From Arbacia lixula (lineage: Eukaryota; Echinodermata; Echinoidea; Arbacioida; Arbaciidae), in assembly GCA_963669155.1 (NCBI GenBank), contig OZ022591.1, positions 12,448,707 to 12,512,706 on the forward strand: a stretch of DNA of 64,000 bases, given 5' to 3'. The notes under the pieces were generated by a model. The model did not search any database. It was given only the letters and a program-made list of their open reading frames with translations, and was not told the origin of the DNA. This document shows positions 39,786 to 51,104 of this stretch, piece by piece; within the stretch, counting starts at the first letter, position 1, and the number at the start of each line of letters is the position of its first letter. The position numbers and the translations under genes are program-made.

Positions 39786-39814
39786 TCTGCAAAAGGGACA
39801 CTCTGTCTTTAAGT
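39786..39814. mobile_element. Family L-like right end fragment
   Basis: GATCTGCAAAAGGGACACTC followed by TGTCTTTAA matches the right terminus of family L, including the TTAA. The rest of the element was not recognised to the left. Confidence 0.5.
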
Positions 39815-39997
39815 GATGCTCTTCAAGGAAAGTTCCACATTGGAAAATCTCTTCCTAAACCCCACCCTCTAATTAGCACGAAACGCAAAATTCTGATATA
39901 TTTTTCACCTACTTTTATACTAGTGCAGCGGGCAGCTGTATGGTGCGCTCGGGCATGTCTTGTGGTGTTGCGGCTGAGGTACAACATGAATTCCTGG

Positions 39998-40162
39998 AGG
40001 GCGTTTCATGAACATTTTTCGTCCGACAAGCTGTCTTTTTCCGACAGTTACCATAGTAACAGTCAGTGGCTAGTGCCTCTCAGCCAATCAAAACCGAGGA
40101 TTTCACTGAAGTTGTCAGCACTGACCATTTGGTCAGTGCTGACAACGTTCATGAAACGCCCT
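39998..40162. mobile_element. Family D MITE (165 bp)
   Basis: AGGGCGTTTCATGAAC and GTTCATGAAACGCCCT are exact mirrors. CAGCACTGACCA/TGGTCAGTGCTG and TTACCATAGTAA are further palindromes inside. Non-coding. Confidence 0.82.
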
Positions 40163-40257
40163 ACTGTTTGCTCTAACTGCAGGATAAACAAATGAGTGCC
40201 TTCTCCATATAACATTAGGTGCATCTTGGGGAATTGCGAGACTATATGCTTCCTGGC

Positions 40258-40446
40258 GATTGTTTCACCAAGCTGTTCGTAAGTTACAAACAACTTTAGG
40301 AGCGACTGGTGATCCCTTCTTGTGCTAAATCAGATTCTCAATGAACAAAGTGTGGTATCGCATTTAGCACAAGAATGGATAACCAGTCGTTCGTAAAGTT
40401 GTTTGTAACAGAATGTAACTTACGCACAGCTTGGTGAAACACCCCC
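40258..40446. mobile_element. Family F fold-back MITE (about 190 bp)
   Basis: TGTTTCACCAAGCTGTTCGT is mirrored by GCACAGCTTGGTGAAACA. Long arms include GTTTGTAAC/GTTACAAAC, CGACTGGTGATCC and TTGTGCTAAAT with mirrors. Almost the whole element folds. Confidence 0.82.
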
Positions 40447-40449
40447 CTG

Positions 40450-41120
40450 CTAAGCCCATTATAAAGTCTCAATGAGGGATATAACACAATATAAAACCAC
40501 CTTTAACTTGAGGCACATATGATGATACCGGTACAGTGTTGCATTCGGTGCCTTTGATAGTAAATCACTCAGAAAAAGGTACCATCAAAATCACATCACA
40601 CGCATAGATATCACTGGATTCTCTCAAGGTACACTGTACTGTGGTATGTACACTACACACCTTTTAAGGGCAATGCTGATCCAAAAATAAGTTGTTCTGA
40701 ATAAAAACAGAAGAATCAGCAAAACAGGTGAAACAAGTTTGAGGAAACTTGCACAACTTTATACAAAAGTTATGATAGTTTAGTTTCAAGATCAAAGACA
40801 GATTGGCAACTATGGCTTCGGGCTGTGATTTCTTACATTGCAGCTTCAGTTTCTCTCATACATGTACAGGTAGATAAAAAAGGGAAATTAAAAAAAAAGA
40901 GGCTACAGTTGTACTACATGGAGGTGTTCATTTTTTGTTGCCAAGAGTGACAACTCAATTTGAGCTGAAATTTACCCATTATAACGTCATTGGATCTCAA
41001 ATTCCGAAGGATCAGGTTTCATGAAATTTCACCGATCAATATTGAGTCATAATCCTCTGTATATTAAATTACATTCCCACTTCTTGACAAATCAGGACTG
41101 CAATTGCTATCACTGTTCCA
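40450..41120. other. No gene seen
   Basis: AT-rich spacer, no supported signal. Confidence 0.4.
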
Positions 41121-41127
41121 TGTTTAA

Positions 41128-41492
41128 AGGGCATATACTGTACTGGGAAGACAAAAAGCCTTCAAAAGAGTGATCATGAGGAATCTTCTTGCCAATGGTC
41201 TTAAATGCATGTATTGCCCATTTTAGAAACTTGCTGAAAGTTCTTTGCCCTCAAATGATCCACATTTTGAGTACTCATTGATTAAAGCACAAATCCTCAA
41301 AATGTTGGGTCCCAACATTTGAGGATTTAGTGATTTAACTACCTATTACTCCAAATGTAGATAATTTAAGTGCAAATCATTTTCAGCAAGTTTCTAAGAT
41401 GGACAATGCATGAATTTAAGACCATTGGCAAGAAGATTGCTCACGATCACCTTTTGAAGGTTTTTTTGTCTTCCCAGTACAGTATATTCCCT
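41128..41492. mobile_element. Family B MITE, intact-looking copy (365 bp)
   Basis: TTAA at 41124-41127 and 41493-41496. AGGGCATATACTGTACTGGG is mirrored by CCAGTACAGTATATTCCCT. It folds along its length about a centre near GGTCCCAACATTTGAG. Confidence 0.9.
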
Positions 41493-41499
41493 TTAATTC

Positions 41500-42520
41500 A
41501 TGATGCCTCTGACAGAACAGACTTAGTGAATTAGCATACAATGCACAAATATGTGCATTGTGATTTAATGTCTTTATAATTGAATATGATACCCACAATT
41601 TTATTTTGTCCTTTTGGGGGGAAAGAAAAGGAAAGTCTAATGCAATCTTCAGAGGATTATTTCAACCACATGAATTGATGAAATGTCACAAAAATTGCTA
41701 CCCCGAAAATGGACATTCCTCGACTTCATTACAGTTCAGCCTGATTTGAGCTGTCATTCTTGAGTTATAAACCCATTTACTACAGGAACCTACAATCAGT
41801 AATTGAATGTTAAGGTACTGTTCAAGATAGTAGTTGTGGGAATTCCTTGGAAATATGTTGAACTTAAGAAGGATTTTAATAAAAGTTAATCTGTCCCCAA
41901 ATAATTTTTGAGCAAAGGGGTTATCAAAAGTGTTGAATTTATCTAGCATTTTTTATGGCCGAGTTACCAATGTAGTCAGGACTGTATTTCTGAGCATATT
42001 TTGTAGTCATACCTGATTTTCCTTTTCATTTGTCCTAACTTGTTACTTTAATTTGTATTGTTTGTTCATGTTTTATGTTTATACCTTATTCTTCCACATT
42101 AATAGTTACAAAACAAAATATTGCTGTTAGTATTATGTAGTAGAAAGAAAAACATTAGGAATAAAATGAGAACAAATCAATGAATAAATCAAGCAGGATA
42201 ATGTGATAAACTATCTTGTGCATAAACATATGAACATCAAAACAAAGATTTGTCAATGGCAACTGTACAATGCATGCACAGTGATCCATCTTCCACTGTA
42301 TTTCCCATCACCCAAGTGAGACATATTATAATGAGAAAAGGATGCGTCCAAGACTTCAGGGACAAATAAATTATGATTCTTGAAATCAATATCCAGGCCT
42401 GGTCAAAGGCCTTCACTCAATGAATGAAAATGTTGGATCAATAGATTTTGTCACGGCTCCTTTTATGAAATGCACATCGCTGTTGTTCTTCAGTGTTATT
42501 GGTAGTCAATGCTTTAGACT
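41500..42520. other. No gene seen
   Basis: AT-rich spacer. The 83-codon minus-strand frame at 41698-41949 shows no coding features. Confidence 0.4.
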
Positions 42521-42522
42521 AT

Positions 42523-42694
42523 AGTGCCATTCTCATTGGGCTTAAAAAATTGAGATGTTAGAAAAATCGCGAAGTTAGAGTGAAAGTTCCTAAGCAACTG
42601 TACCAAAAGCTGAATAGTCCTATTGTCCCTATTGTCCCCTAACTTTGGGATTTTTGTAACATCCCATTTTTTTAAGCCCAATGAGAATGGCACT
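42523..42694. mobile_element. Family G MITE (172 bp)
   Basis: AGTGCCATTCTCATTGGGCT and AGCCCAATGAGAATGGCACT are exact mirrors, extended by TAAAAAA/TTTTTTA. The interior holds CTATTGTCCCTATTGTCCCC, a short direct repeat. Confidence 0.85.
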
Positions 42695-42699
42695 GATGA

Positions 42700-43160
42700 G
42701 TTTTTTCTCTCTTCCTCAATTCATACTTTTAACTCTGTTCACTCTCCTGCAATACTTCATTAAATCTGGTATCTGCAAAGACTGAGGATTTCTGTTAATA
42801 CATGTATTTCCCTCATCTATAGATTTGGTCATGAATGTGGAAGCAACTTGTTTCCTTGTGCTTGCTATCCAGAAGTTAGTCTGGCTTGGATGAATCACAG
42901 ATAGAACAGGGAAAGGTCAAAGTTAATTTATAATCTCCCTGCACTGGCACTGGTTGACTAACTTGACTTTTATGTATCATATGCGACGTATGTGAACTTC
43001 ACTTCATGTTGAGGTTAAGAAAATTGGCATTTGGCTGGGCTTTTCACCGCTGATGATCGTGTTTGGTCTGCAAGGGAAGGTTAACAAATTCATCATTGTT
43101 AAAAACCAAATTTTACAACTTTCTTCATCGGAGGTTCACTAAATGATTCATGTGTGGTGC
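42700..43160. other. No gene seen
   Basis: Spacer, no supported signal. Confidence 0.35.
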
Positions 43161-43163
43161 ACA

Positions 43164-43321
43164 AGGGCTCTGTTGCTTAAAACTTACCGTTGCTGGTAAC
43201 TGCCATCAATGGTAACTACCATGGTAACATTGCTTGACAGCCAATCAAATTCAAGGTTTCCACAGAAGTTGCCATTGCAAGCAAAGTTACCATCAATGGT
43301 AAACTTTATGCAACAGGGCCC
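43164..43321. mobile_element. Family C MITE (158 bp)
   Basis: GGGCTCTGTTGCTTAAAAC at the left against AACTTTATGCAACAGGGCCC at the right. The interior TACCATGGTAACATTG, GACAGCCAATCAAATTCAAG and TACCATCAATGGTAA match the copy at 47.4 kb closely. Confidence 0.8.
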
Positions 43322-43329
43322 AGACCCAG

Positions 43330-44660
43330 TGTGACAGGTGTGTAAGAGTTTTTCTCCCATGATCCATCCCTCCTGCTCTCGAGGAAGACTTTTTTACCTA
43401 GCGATCTATAGAATGACCACAATGTTTGTCTGGTCATTAGCCGGCTGAGGGCTGTTTGTAGCTGTCCTAGGCACGCCCTTGGGCCCCACAAGCAGACTAT
43501 AGGTGGCCTCGCCGCTGGTCTACCAGTCCAGATCTATGGTGAGCCACAAGTAGAAGTGAACTAAAGCTCGAGGTCGGTCACAGTCATTGGCACATGAACC
43601 TCCGTCTGAACCTGTATGTGGCTTCTGATGGTTCTAGCCAACAGTACTAGTTTTTACTTTTCCATTCATACATGTAGTACATGCAAAGTACTCACTTTAC
43701 TGTATTTGATTTGGTGTTTACAAATTACACTACAGATCGTGTGCATACTGTTATGAAATTTTACACATGTATGATTATGTGCACACGATAACACACAGTT
43801 TTAGAAGCCCAAATTCAATATCAAAAGTTTAAGTACAAACTAAAATGAATAATGAGGAAAGTTTATACTCAATCCTAAGCACACAAATTTACACCTCCAT
43901 AACAAATAACCTTTTAAAAATACACAAATATCAATACAAAAAACCCTGTACAATATAATTGTACAAATAATACTGATCAAAGATATATCTGAAATTAGTA
44001 AATATGATTTTTTAATCATAATTTGCAAAAACACAAATTGAAGCCTCCTGTGGTAATTTCTTACATAGCGCCCTCTTTTGGTAAAAGACATCGCTTAAGC
44101 TAATCGGGACAGAATTACAGGGTAATGTAGGCTAATTGACAAAAAAACCCCACTCCTTATGAGATTAATTGCCCTCTTGTGAGAAGCATTATCCTAACAT
44201 TCATCATTTTCTGGTCATCTGACTGAAGCTCGAAAATTACTCATAGACTCGACCCATTTCCTCTGAAAACAACAATGAAACTTGAAGCTCCTGCCAACAA
44301 GAAACCTTTTGTCCAATTTCATGTTTATTTATGAATTTACTTTAATCTGATTGTTGCGAAATACCGCGAAAAGAGTCGCCGCATATCTGTTTCGGAAATG
44401 AGATCGCCAGTCGCTGCGAAAATAGTTTATTTTCCGTGTGATAGATGATATGTGATTCTTTCACATTTGTACCTACATTCTTGGGGTAGGATTGTCCTTG
44501 AGTACGGGGTATATATTATGTATTGGTATCCTAGTCTCAAGTTGTTATACAGAGAATTTTTTTCCCAGCCATATGGTTGTATAACCAAGGCACAGTTATA
44601 TCAAGGTTACTGTAAACATTCTGTATTTATAGTTGTATGAACCATGGTATACTGTACATG
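43330..44660. other. No gene seen
   Basis: Mixed spacer. The minus-strand frame at 43306-43491 overlaps the C element's end and is not supported. The rest is AT-rich. Confidence 0.35.
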
Positions 44661-44666
44661 TACGTT

Positions 44667-45249
44667 AACCTGTGTTCAAGGATGTTGTGCATTATTAATC
44701 CAGACTATTCAATAAAGGGGTCTGGCTGCAGTAGACTAACCATTGTCAAATTCATCTGCTGCTTGTAAATGGACTGAGAAAGGAGGAGAATGATACAATG
44801 CCTCGTCTAATATGATAATAGTATGCTTCATTTTAAAGTTTGGATTAAAGGGCATATACTGTACTGGGAAGGCAAAAAAGCCTTCAAAATGTAATTGTTA
44901 GCAATCTTCTTGCCATTGGTCTTAAATTCATGTATTGTCTATTTTAGAAGCTTGCTGAAAGTTATTTGCCCCCAAATGATCCACATATGGAGTAATTAAT
45001 GATTAATGATTAAGTCCTCAAAATGTTCAGCCCGAACATTCTAAGGATTTGTCATTTAATCACTCATTACTCCAAATGTAGATCTTTTGAGGGAAAATAA
45101 CTTTCAGCAAGCTTCTGAAATAGACAATACATGAATTTAAGACCATTGGCAAGAAGATTGCTAACAATTATATTTTGAAAGCTTTTTTGCCTTCCCAGTA
45201 CAGTATATGCCCTTTAATTAAAAATATCCAACAGTCTGGAAATCAGGCT
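44667..45249. mobile_element. Family P MITE interrupted by family B
   Basis: Left end AACCTGTGTTCAAGGATGTT, core GGGTCTGGCTGCAGTAGACT, right end CCAACAGTCTGGAAATCAGG. The B copy at 44849-45213 splits it between AAGTTTGGA and AAATATCC. Without B it is about 215 bp, as in the copies at 52.8 and 54.2 kb. Confidence 0.75.
44849..45213. mobile_element. Family B MITE inserted in family P
   Basis: AGGGCATATACTGTACTGGG mirrored by CCAGTACAGTATATGCCCT, with TTAA at 44845-44848 and 45214-45217. 365 bp, the same length as the 41.1-kb copy. Confidence 0.9.
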
Positions 45250-46490
45250 AGGTACATGCTTACAATAACACTAATACACATGTAATTTCAGGTAAGCACT
45301 TTTCTCCAGATCAAAAAGAGCGTTTTAACCAACAAACACATTTAATTTGAAGTTTTGTTCTCTTTCATAGTATGTTTCCTTGGCCCTATAGTAGTTGTTT
45401 CAGCTCATGTGGAGTTCCCAAAATAGAGTAACCTCCCCATGGGGTGTCTCCTTTTTTTTGCACGTCTACCTAAAAAAGAACCTATTTCCTCTGACCAAGG
45501 AGGGCTCTTTTGTACCAGAAGTCTTACAAGGAGGAACTTTGGCAGCCTGCTATTATTGGTATATATTTGGAGAACGGATAAACCCCTTGCTTTCTTTAAT
45601 ATAGCACTGATCAAAGTTTCAAGGATCACTATCTTCTTTTTAGGGATACATTGCATTATGTGTTATTTAGCTTGTTGGTGGAAAGAAAAACATGGGAAAA
45701 ATGTTAGGGAGTGGAAAAAATACTCTAAAAGAATATTACAAAATGATATCTTTTCATGAGATGTTTGTCTAATAGAAAAAATATTGACCTTGTACAGCAT
45801 ACTGCAATGGTGATGAATGAGGTTGTAATCTTGGATGGGAGATGGGAGAAAAGCCATGCAATTTCATAGCTTCCGAGTACGACACACACCAAAACAATCA
45901 AACAATTATAAAAATAATAAAAACGCTACCTTAATCGATTAATGGCCATTGGAGCGCTGGTGATCGAATTCGAGCAGGAGCCTTGAAATTTGATTGTACT
46001 CTTGTATAGTACAAGGTTTTATTGAAATTACCCCCATACATGTTTTCTGAAACAGCAGAAAATCCATCAATCTTTTTGTTTTGCCATGGATACAAATTCA
46101 ATATTGTGACCCAGAAATGCAATGCATAATTCTTTTTCATGCTAAGCTGGTAGTGTGCCGAACAACCATCTCCCCTCTCCCCCTTCTCCTTCTTCTTCCA
46201 TTCAATAACCTGCCTTTAGTATCCAGTTAAAACATTACATGTGGGTGCAGGGGATTTAGACTCTACAGTGCAGAAAAAAAAACCTATGAAAAAAATGTTT
46301 TCCTCATACTAGTAGGGTAAACTGTAAAAAAAAAAAGTAGTTCATGGTGGTCTTTTCGTGACATCAGACTTAGGAGTTGATAACAGCGCATGGACACAAG
46401 TTCACAACAGAGACTGTGAACAACTTAACCTGGTTACAAAGATTATGCACTTTCCCCACTTACTTTGTGTGAGAGGAAAGCAAGTGGGGC
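45250..46490. other. No gene seen
   Basis: AT-rich spacer with A-runs near 46275 and 46327. The 106-codon + strand frame at 45439-45759 overlaps other frames and shows no domain. Confidence 0.35.
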
Positions 46491-46492
46491 GA

Positions 46493-46562
46493 CGGTGTAG
46501 TCTCTGTTACCAGACATGGTTGTTAACAAACTTGGCTGTGACCATGCACTCCAGAGCCTAGA
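46493..46562. mobile_element. Family N fragment
   Basis: GTGTAGTCTCTGTTACCAGA then CATGGTTGTTAACAAACTTG, ending at AGAGCCTAG. One arm only of the palindrome seen at 53.1 kb. Confidence 0.55.
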
Positions 46563-46567
46563 AAGCA

Positions 46568-46677
46568 GGGGCCATATTCATGAAACCTTCCTAAGCCTAG
46601 TTATTTACTTCTGTGCGTCAAAATGCATGCATTGTAGTTACCAACTAGGCTAGTAAGCTTTCATGAATATGGCCCCA
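46568..46677. mobile_element. Family E MITE (110 bp)
   Basis: GGGGCCATATTCATGAAACC mirrored by CTTTCATGAATATGGCCCC, with CTAGTT/AACTAG further in. Very short and non-coding. Confidence 0.8.
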
Positions 46678-46699
46678 GATTACCATTGTACATCTAGGG

Positions 46700-46765
46700 A
46701 GATGTTGCACCCCCCCCCCCCCCCCAATGCACGAGATGTTGCATCCCCCCCCCCCCCCCTCCTTG
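46700..46765 (+). repeat. Tandem GAGATGTTGCA units with C-runs
   Basis: GAGATGTTGCA followed by a C-run occurs twice (C-runs at about 46710-46726 and 46745-46759), separated by AATGCAC. Run lengths may be unreliable in a draft assembly. Confidence 0.7.
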
Positions 46766-47081
46766 CAGGTGTGTGGAAAGGAAACCCCCAACCGCTGCCC
46801 AAATTCACTGCCAGTTCACAGCCCAGCTTCAGCCCAAATGCACACCACTGGGATGGCTTCCCGTCACCATGGTAACAATTCAGCCTGCGGTGCGTTGCTA
46901 TGGGTTACAGGAAGCTAAAGCCCTACCTGGGCAGACCAGTGGTCCTGCTTGTACAGTTAAAACCACCCTCCTGTTGAATGGAGGGGAAGACTAACAAGGT
47001 TTGTGTGTGGTTGTGTTCAGGGGCAAACAAATAGAGTGTAATTTGGGCTAATCCTTTTGGTCTTGGTATTTGAGCATCACC

Positions 47082-47530
47082 AGTAGGGCTGTGTTCATAC
47101 TTTGGCTTATCCTGACAGTATTTTAGATTATATTTTAGGCTGATCCACCCAATATTGTGAATTTCCACTAGTGGTGTGTTCATACTCTATGCTAATCCTT
47201 ACAGTATTTTAGACTACTGCACCAGTAGGGGTATATTCATACCATAGGCTAATCCACCCAATATTGTGAATTTTTACTAGGGGTGTGTTCATATGTAGAC
47301 TTATCCTGGCAGTATATTAGACTACTGTACACCAGGGTCCCGTTGCATAAAACTTACCATTAATGGTAACTCTGCCATCAATGGTAACTACCATGGTAAC
47401 ATCACTGGACAGCCAATCAAATTCAAGGTTTCCGTAGAAGTTGCCATTGATAGCAAAGTTACCATTAATGGTAAGTTTTATGCAATGGGGCCCAGAAGGG
47501 GTATATTCATACCATAGGTTGATCCACCAA
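47082..47530. repeat. Diverged minisatellite split by family C
   Basis: A two-part unit alternates GTGTTCATACT.TGGCTAATCC..CAGTATTTTAGACTAC and GGGGTATATTCATACCATAG..CACCCAATATTGTGAATTT, at about 47082, 47165, 47222, 47278 and 47496. The array resumes right after the C element at 47334-47493. Confidence 0.75.
47334..47493. mobile_element. Family C MITE (160 bp) inside the minisatellite
   Basis: GGGTCCCGTTGCATAAAACT at the left, mirrored by AGTTTTATGCAATGGGGCCC. ACCATTAATGGTAA occurs near both ends, and TACCATGGTAACATCACTGG lies in the middle. Confidence 0.85.
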
Positions 47531-47539
47531 ATATTGTTA

Positions 47540-48765
47540 AAGTAAGAGTGTATGTGTTCATAAACAATGACGTTTGTCACATAATGACCATATTGTAAAT
47601 AATTTCCATTCACAATTGTATACATTTTTGAAATATTCAAGTCTTCTGCCAAATTGAACTTGAAATATGTGCACTGTTAAACCCTTTTGTGTGCCTGGCA
47701 AATCACTGCTTTAAGACACAGGTGTGAATGAATTGCACAACATTGCATCAACGCCATGTACTTCGAATCACAGCGATCCATTCCAAAGCAGGTAGGCCAA
47801 ACACATGGCGATTCGTTCAGTTTCAAACCTTGATTTATATGCAAATGAGTGAAGCGTGGGTTTTAAATATCACTTTGTGTAATTACTTCTGTTACAAGAC
47901 AACTCGACCGCATTCTCTCTAGTGTTCCATGGACTCCTTCTTGTTTGTCCTGGGACCAATCTTTGTGTGCTCAGCAAACAATTGGTAGCGTCCCCTCCTG
48001 CCTATTGACTCTCCTGGCCTTTTGCCTAATTGTCCCTTCATATCAGTTTCAAGATGTGCCGCACTGACCTAAACCCATCGCCCACCAATGAGGCATTCAC
48101 ACACAAGTTCAATTCATCATATGCTCGCCTAGCAAAGAACGAGTTAACATCGTAATCAACAAGTAGACTTTACACCTTATTAATTAATCATTTGGTCAGC
48201 GTACAAAGCATAATGTGTATTCTGATGATAACTACTATTGATACAAATATCCTGCTGCTAATAGCAAGTTAAAATTGATAAGAAAAAGATGGACCAGTCC
48301 TGTTTTGATTGTAATACTTACAAGAAAATATAGGATGTCTTAACATCTCCATTACATGTAGTTTTAATGTTGATAACTTTGATATTTTAACTTGTCACTC
48401 AGTACAGTCAATAACTAAATGAATGAAGAACCACACGTGACCACTGACCACTTTCCACAATTTTTAATTATGTTTGCATAGCCGTTAAAGTAGAGTTACA
48501 AATTTGAAACACTCCCAAATGCAAGTTGATTATGACCTTGGCGTTTTATTTTCATCACTTATTTTGTCGTGGAGTTATTGAGTCGCACATTGTAGTTCAT
48601 TATGCCATGAGATGTGTACTCATTGAACAGAAGTACACACCAATTTCAGGATTAGGCTGTCAGCTTCAGCTGAAAATTAATTGCAAATAAATTTGATCAC
48701 TAGTCTGCTTTTCAGACTTGTTTGTCTCATCTTTCAGGTATGTGTGATGACTGTTAAACTCACCA
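47540..48765. other. No gene seen
   Basis: Spacer with no supported coding or repeat signal. Confidence 0.35.
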
Positions 48766-48768
48766 TAA

Positions 48769-49240
48769 GCCCCATTTACCCCTGCTAAGATCGTGATTTT
48801 TAAAATCGTGATTTTATGTCTCACCATTTACACTTGCCCCCCAAAACTGCGATCTGAAACATCGCAATTTTTTGATAGGTACTTCGCATGTCCACTTGTC
48901 ATCCAAAGGAGACTGGCGCGCTGCATGGTCATTATGACGTCATAAGTGGAGCCGTTAAAATAATGCGTTACCAATGGGAACCACAAAGCTTGTCTGAGGT
49001 TTGTCCGAGTAGCAACAACAAATAGATTCAAAGTGCATTCCATCCATTGAATCTGAATGATAAGAAACAGGTGAATGCAATAACGCATTACTATGCAGTT
49101 ACATGTAGGGGGAAAGTTGTGAATACATTACGAAAATGGTCTATGTTTTGGTTGTTTGGGTGAAAGTTGCCTAGCAACTTACCATCAAAGATCGCGATCT
49201 TAGAAAAATCACTATTTTTGCTGGCCAGTGTAAATGGGCC
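48769..49240. mobile_element. Family H inverted-repeat element (472 bp)
   Basis: GCCCCATTTACCCCTGCTAAGATCG-type left end against GATCGCGATCTTAG..CCAGTGTAAATGGGCC on the right. A second, direct copy of the end (CCATTTACACTTGCC, then GCGATCTGAAACATCGC) lies at 48824-48870. ATGACGTCAT is in the middle. Confidence 0.72.
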
Positions 49241-49244
49241 AATA

Positions 49245-49715
49245 GACCAGTCTTACTGTCCTTGGAATATGATGAATTACTGTATTACTGTAAAAAAAAA
49301 GTCTGTCAGTTTCGAAGCATAAAGTTCTTAAAAAAGTAAAATGTATTGAATTTAGGAGTAGTACCAATTTTTTTTGTTCCTTAATTTCGGAAAAGAGATT
49401 GGAGCTAATGAGGAGTGAACAGCAGTTGAACATGTTAAGAAAACACAATAGAAGCCAATTGGGGTACCAAAATAAGCGACACTCATTTAAAAAGTCACAA
49501 TCAAGTCGATTATGTTTGCTAACTGCACTAATGATACAGTGGACATGCTGTTCATTAGCCACATGGAAATATTAAGCCATCAAAATATCAAATATTCAAA
49601 TATCTGGAAACCATTCAGTTTCTTGAATGGAGCATGAAGTACAAATATCCTAAAGAACTAATTACTCTCTTCATCATTTGCTCATTGAACTTTTGTATAG
49701 GTTATTGTGTTTCAC
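49245..49715. other. No gene seen
   Basis: AT-rich spacer. The minus-strand 116-codon frame (49212-49562) runs into element H and shows no domain. Confidence 0.35.
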
Positions 49716-49717
49716 CT

Positions 49718-50080
49718 TTCCTCTGTGACAAAATTGTGACTGATGGCATGAAGTGTTCATGTCATTAAATTAATTAAAGTCATTAAAAATATTTTTAGGG
49801 GTTTGGTTGCTTTGAGAGCGAGATTATCATGGAGCATGATGTTTGATATTTAATTGCTGCTGCTTATCGATTGAAATAGGTATTATATACATAAAAGAGA
49901 GCAAGGGAGAGAAAGAGAAAGAGAAAGTGACTTTCACCTTTCTGTGACAAAATTGTGACTTATGGGCTTATGGCATGAAGCGATCGTGTCACTAGACTGA
50001 TTGAAGTTGTTACAAATATTTGTTGGGTTTGGATGCTTTGAGTACTTATTAACATGCAGGGTAAATACAATGACATTCAT
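49718..50080 (+). repeat. Old tandem duplication
   Basis: TTTCACCTTTCCTCTGTGACAAAATTGTGACTGATGGCATGAAG-type text at 49718-49830 recurs at 49930-50045 (TTTCACCTTTCTGTGACAAA, GGCATGAAGCGATCGTGTCA, GGTTTGGATGCTTTGAG). A GA-rich patch lies between the copies. Confidence 0.7.
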
Positions 50081-50129
50081 CTGTTCCTCCTATAGATTAA
50101 CGTGAGTATTATAGAGAAAGATAAAAATG

Positions 50130-50164
50130 ATAGAGAGAAAGAGAGAGTGTGTGTACATGTATGT

Positions 50165-50197
<33 letters not shown>

Positions 50198-50280
50198 GGA
50201 GGGCATATATTGTGTGCATGTGTGTATGTGTGAGTTTGAGAGAGAGATAAGAGAGAGAGAGAGAGAGAGAGGGGGGAGAT

Positions 50281-50337
<57 letters not shown>

Positions 50338-50363
50338 ATGTGAGAGAGAGAGAGAGGGGGTCA

Positions 50364-50401
<38 letters not shown>

Positions 50402-50422
50402 GAGTGTGTGAGAGAGAGAGAA
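50130..50422 (+). repeat. Composite (GT)n/(GA)n microsatellite
   Basis: Alternating (GA)n and (GT)n blocks, the longest being (GT)n at 50284-50330. The repeated order GT block then GAGAGAGAG suggests duplication of a mixed unit about four times. Confidence 0.93.
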
Positions 50423-50543
50423 TTGTCTTGTTATCTTGTAATGCTCAGTGTGGGGGAAATCTTGCACCCCTTGTGGGATCTAGTGGAAAGGAAAGATTCC
50501 ATGTATTCTGACCTTTAACTTTCTATTGTGTACATGAATGACT

Positions 50544-51103
50544 TAAAGGTATAGTCCACCCCAGAATTGAAATTGTTTTGATAAAAGCAGAAACATGAAA
50601 GAGACATGTTAGTGAAGTTTTTATGAGAATTTGTTAAGGGATGACAAAGTTACAATTTGTTTTATTTTAATTTTGTGACATCAGGTGCCAGATGCTCTCC
50701 CATATGTTGTATACTATTATTTATTTATTTATTTCACGTTTTATTTAGACAGGGTAGTCCTTTCAGTCTCGAGGGCTGCTTTCCAAAGGAGCCCTATTAC
50801 TTCTTTGAAAATGTCAATTTTACCAGTGCATTTGAAATATGATTATAAACACATATTTACACACATACCTCTATGAAAGAAAAATCCTCCTTCATCAAAA
50901 ACAGAAAAAGAGCAATTTATAGAATCATACAGCACACAACATAAGAGTGCACCTTGCACGTGTCGTCCCAAAATTAAAATTTTAAAAAGTCATAACTTTC
51001 TTATCCTTTGACAGATTTTCATGAAACCTTCACTAATATGTTTCTTTCTTGCTTCTGCTTTTATTAAAATCAACTCAATTTCAGGGTGGACTATCCCTTT
51101 AAA
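50544..51103. mobile_element. Family A MITE with inserted sequence
   Basis: TTAAAGGTATAGTCCACCCC at the left and CAGGGTGGACTATCCCTTTAA at the right, with long mirror arms (AGAAACATGAAAGAGACATG and so on). A stretch at about 50715-50870, beginning TATTTATTTATTTATTTC and containing GGGCTGCTTTCCAAAGGAGC, interrupts the loop. It looks like the 3' end of a LINE- or SINE-like retroelement, but I cannot prove this. Confidence 0.78.
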
Positions 51104-51104
51104 G

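Noticed and set aside
39782-40195. 137-codon + strand frame
   Set aside because: It runs through the family D element and shows no domain.
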